From Apostichopus californicus (taxonomy: Eukaryota; Echinodermata; Holothuroidea; Aspidochirotida; Stichopodidae), in the NCBI GenBank assembly GCA_020650975.1, contig JAIPMN010020695.1, forward strand, positions 1-21,985: 21,985 nt of DNA, written 5' to 3'. Under the pieces are notes generated by a model, which made no database searches, was not told the DNA's origin, and saw only the letters and a program-made list of their open reading frames with translations. A program made the translations under genes and the position numbers. The first letter of the stretch is position 1, and every line of letters begins with the position of its first letter. This document shows positions 18,243 to 21,985 of this stretch, piece by piece.

Positions 18243-21200
18243 GTTGGGTAATGTTTCATAAAATGTCATCATTTCCATTTTATTTGGAGATTACACAGCT
18301 GTATAATCCTGCTCAAATGCACAATATAAAGGGACGGATGCAGGATTCTAAGCAGGACTCGATAATGGCCCTGAAACCTTAATGGGTGCAGGAACCTACC
18401 TAGAGAAAGTACAATTACGTGAAATTGCGCGTTCCGAGGAATATTTAGGATAATGTACATAGGTTTTCAATTAACTTTTTGCATACAGCTATTTTTATGC
18501 TTTTTATGTGTTTTGTGGGGTTGTACACTCCATCCCCGGATTTGCTCCTGGTAAGTGTGCGAAATATAGATATGTAGATGAACGCTAAAACAATACATCA
18601 ACCTAAGTGATGCTTTGTGAATGTAAATCCCTATGACAGACATTGTCTTCAATTAGTTGATACCCTTCGTGTGATTTGTTAATATACTTATACTTTATTT
18701 CTTCTGCTCTTCACATACTCTTGTGCAAGGAGGAAATAATGAACCAGTTCTAAATTGATCTAAATTAAAATAATGTATATCATTTGATGTTTTTACATAT
18801 TATTATTATTATTACAGTGATTTTGAAGTCACTTGTTCATTGTAAAATTTAGAAGCATCTGCACGAAAAGATAACGCCTCAGTTTATTGTCCCATCTTTA
18901 CATTATTTAGTCGACATATCATTATACGTAAAACAATATTCATTGCTTGCATCTATATTTATTTATGTCATTTAATGTCGTTTCAAATTTCTCATTTCAC
19001 AATGTATGTGTTAATATGAGCCTACGTTAAATTAGCCTTACAGCAAACTGAATGTTATGTAAATATGGTTAACAAACTAATCTCAACTAACTATCAACTA
19101 GATGTACATAATGTTGCTGGTTGCATTTTCTCACTTTGTGTTGAAAATACTAGGTCACTCACAAGTTGACTTTCTTCACGCTAACTAAACAGGTCTCCTT
19201 ATAGACATAATGGAGTATTTATTCTTACTCATTATTTCTGTTATATAGTTTGGTGTAAATCTGACATCTAATAACTGCAATGCAATGTGATAAATGTTTC
19301 AGTGCAATTAAGACTTGACTTACAATAATCTGACTGTTTGATACTTATTCTAAAACGTGACAGAATGGATTTTTTTACCAAAACCTAAACAACTGTGGCA
19401 ATTATCAATAAAAACAAACAAAACACACCTCATTTATTTCCAAAAACGCAACCAGACGCTGTACTATTTCTTATAAAACGTCATTTTAGGTAACAATTGT
19501 CCAGACTGAAAATTAGGTAGCTTCTTTGCAGATGCATATTTGTTCTTCTTGACAGATTGTTTCCTACTGTTTTAACAATGATTGTTGGTTATTCCCATAA
19601 CTTTGCTCTAGTTCTTGAATTTTACTTTGTATATTCATTATAGAATTTTGATATCTCACAGTCACTTAGTTTATGAATTCTTGTAAGGACGTTTTTCATG
19701 TACTTTTTCAGTTTACCTACTTTGATCTTCTTCAAGTAAATTGGAACACTATGCTCTTTGTTATATTTCAAAATCTGATATATTAATTGTGCATTTGTAT
19801 AAATTGAGACAATTTTATTAAGGTCCAAAAGATAGCGAGTGCTATATGACAAATAAAGCACTGGTCATGTTAAAGTAAAAAAAAAAATTCTGCAAATGTG
19901 ATTTTTTTTTTGATGAGTTAAAACCACTCATCAGAAGAGTTATCATTTTTATACAAACTTAAAATGGGAACTATTGGTGTAGTAAGCTTTGCTTTAACTT
20001 CATCATGATGATTGTTGATATCAGGATGGATCTTGTAGAATTATTTGAGATCACTTGTGGCAATATTTCAACAAAAAACATTAAATTGGATCTTCTTTAT
20101 TGCGGGAAACACAACCAGACGCTGCAATACTTGGATAAAACTTTCTTTTTTAGGAAAAACAATTTACATAATACAAAGTAGAAGTATGTTCTTTTCTGTT
20201 TGTGCATATTTGTACTGTCTCTTTCTGTGATTTCCTCTGTTTTTAATGACTGCTCTTAATTCTGATCAGCTAGCTCTAGTGACACAACTTTATGTTCTGT
20301 CTTTATTTTAAATGTTTGATATGTTATAATCACTTTATAGTTTAATTGTTACGTTCTTGTACAGTTTTCTTATACTATTCTTCTTGTTAAGTAGATTGGA
20401 AAACAGATTCTTAAGAATTATTACGTATTCTCATCATCACATTTCTCGCTCTGTTGTATATGTGACGTTGATTTCGCTACATATTGGATGAAAACGTATA
20501 CAAACTTATACAAATTCTAGAGTTGATGTATTGTGAGGATCATGCTAATTACAAATCTGAGTGCAACATTTTTAAACATACTGAACAAACATATTGTCTA
20601 TTGCTGTTTTGTTATATTTTTGCCTCAATGATTTCTGAAGGAGATAGTTCTTGATACTGTGTCTGTATGTTTACATTACTATTTTATATTTTGTGGTATT
20701 GTCTGTAAGAGAAATGGAAAAAAGGTAGAATGACCTTCACTTCTAGGAATGTGTAATAAGGTATGACTAGCCGGCGCACTATTATGTGTTATAGCTGGAT
20801 CATTCTTCCTGTAAGTATGCAACTGACATGAATTATCGGAAATGCAAGAACAGAACGGATTTCCATGATTCCTTCTTTATTGTACATGAGCAAAATAAAC
20901 GTGAACCCATAATCTGAGGAACTATTTTCACGACTTGTTTAACGGTTATTGCTTATTCTTCTTCTTTCCTTGTTATCTTGATTCACATCGTAGAACGCAG
21001 CCTTAAACAGGTCACAAACAGTTGTACATTGAAATTTAGACATTCTACAATTTGCATGAAAAGTAGCGACTGCTAAGAAGAAAGCGATTCTAGCATCACA
21101 TCCAACATCAAGGGTTATATATAGCATTACTTTGTATATTCATTTTAGAATTTTGAATATCTTACAGTCACTTAGTTCAAGAAATCTTGTAAGACAATTT

Positions 21201-21985
21201 TTATGTACTTTTCAGTTTACCTATTTTGCTCTCGTTCAAGTAAATTGGAACTGCTATACTCTGTTATATTTCAAGATATGATATTTGGATTCGATATATA
21301 TATTTATATATGTATATCATCTAATAACTGAATTAATTGTGTAACGACTACATGTCATGGGTATTAATGAACTTAACTTGTATTTGTTTATCATGGCAAT
21401 GACCGAAACCGCAGTGAAACAAAAGTTAATATAAAGCAGAAGGATGTGATGTCACATTGATGAAACATTGATTCAATATTTTGCTTTAAAATATGGATGC
21501 AACAATATGAATACATCATATGTATTCATTCGTCCTTTGTTAACTTCAGTCCTAAGGTATAGTTGGAATCTTACCAAATCCAAAGTAAAATGTAAAAATA
21601 GTTGTCCTCAGTCTGCAATTAGACAATCACACGTGCTTGCTTCAAATTCACTTTCTACAATATGTGAAATTATCTTAATATCGAGCAATAATTTACTGCT
21701 TGAACGCAAACACCAGGATATTTAACAATATCTTAATCTTGCAACAGTTACAGAATTGTTTATAAGCAATCTTAGGCTGTTGAACAGTCGTTATGTTATC
21801 ATTATATAATCCAAATTGTAGTTTAGAATAAGATAGATTTGATTAATAAAGAGAATGTACGATAACATACTGTAAACTCTATCGGACTCTATTCTTTCTC
21901 GTCGCGTTTTTTTTTTCTTGGGGGGGGGGTAGCTGTTTAAATAAATTTAAATTTAAATTTAAACGAAGGATCTTCATTGACAGTA
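18243..21985. other. 3' flank of the second VLIG gene, no gene seen
   Basis: Homologous to 1383-5153 and likewise without a supportable gene. It holds the matching internal repeats (about 19628-19780 and 21133-21285), the TA-rich block (about 21293-21318) and the T10/G10 block (21907-21929). A perfect eight-base inverted repeat (TGATGAGT/ACTCATCA) near 19910-19932 is weaker in the other copy. Confidence 0.8.

Larger units (their letters stand above)
16861..21985 (+). repeat. Tandem segmental duplication, copy 2
   Basis: This is the direct-orientation partner of 1-5153. The first 128 bases and the last 110 or so are identical to copy 1, while the interior carries most of the differences. It includes about 20 bases absent from copy 1 near 18453-18475 and lacks other short segments. 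The homology reaches the right window edge. Non-identity rules out simple terminal redundancy of a circular molecule. Confidence 0.95.

Noticed and set aside
1..21985. The 5.1-kb direct repeats as long terminal repeats of a giant retroelement
   Set aside because: They contain the 3' end of a host-type gene, both run past the window edges, and between them there is no reverse transcriptase, integrase, primer-binding site or polypurine tract.
1..21985. Terminal redundancy of a circular molecule
   Set aside because: The end copies differ by substitutions and many indels, so they are paralogues or alleles, not one sequence read twice.
1..21985. CRISPR arrays, tRNA or rRNA genes
   Set aside because: No regularly spaced repeats and no complete A/B-box cloverleaf or rRNA segment was seen on either strand.

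Overview
This is a eukaryotic, AT-rich genomic segment, almost certainly from an animal. It has intron-type splice sites, AATAAA poly(A) signals, microsatellites and large gene-poor stretches. There are no prokaryotic operons or ribosome-binding sites. The coding content is one gene family: very large interferon-inducible GTPases (VLIG/GVIN, with URGCP as a shorter relative), which are usually encoded by one giant coding exon, as here. Frequent 'aggccta'-type words, long intergenic DNA and a large-GTPase tandem array fit a marine invertebrate. I lean towards an echinoderm or another non-vertebrate deuterostome, at low confidence.

Layout. Bases 2-1372 are the last 456 codons of an upstream VLIG gene cut by the window edge, followed by about 3.8 kb of 3' flank. 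Bases 5154-9800 are intergenic. They hold two RFX-type X-box-like sites, a small CpG-rich islet near 6.0-6.3 kb, a nested hairpin near 6.45 kb, and an old repeat with phased nuclear-receptor half-sites next to a Z-DNA-prone (CA/CG) microsatellite near 9.1-9.4 kb. From about 9.8 kb I infer a multi-exon 5' leader for the second gene: exon 1 ending at 9847, exon 2 at 9955-10025 and the coding exon from 12274. Bases 12401-18232 encode an intact 1943-residue VLIG protein in a single exon. Its own 3' flank then runs to the right edge.

The main structural fact is that bases 1-5153 and 16861-21985 are two diverged copies of one segment. They cover the 3' quarter of the gene plus its 3' flank. The window is therefore just over one period (about 16.85 kb) of a tandem VLIG gene array, or a haplotype-collapse error that imitates one. 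The copies differ at about 60 of 1372 coding-side positions by my hand count, with one sharp hypervariable patch. One substitution removes the AATAAA signal after the second gene's stop codon.

The most unexpected feature is on the minus strand inside the large leader intron (about 11557-11729). It is a compact U2-snRNA-like gene candidate with a U2-like 5' end, several hairpins, an Sm-like site, a terminal hairpin and a 3'-box-like motif at the spacing expected of metazoan snRNA genes. The U2 branch-site-recognition core is altered. It could be a divergent snRNA or an snRNA-derived mobile element.
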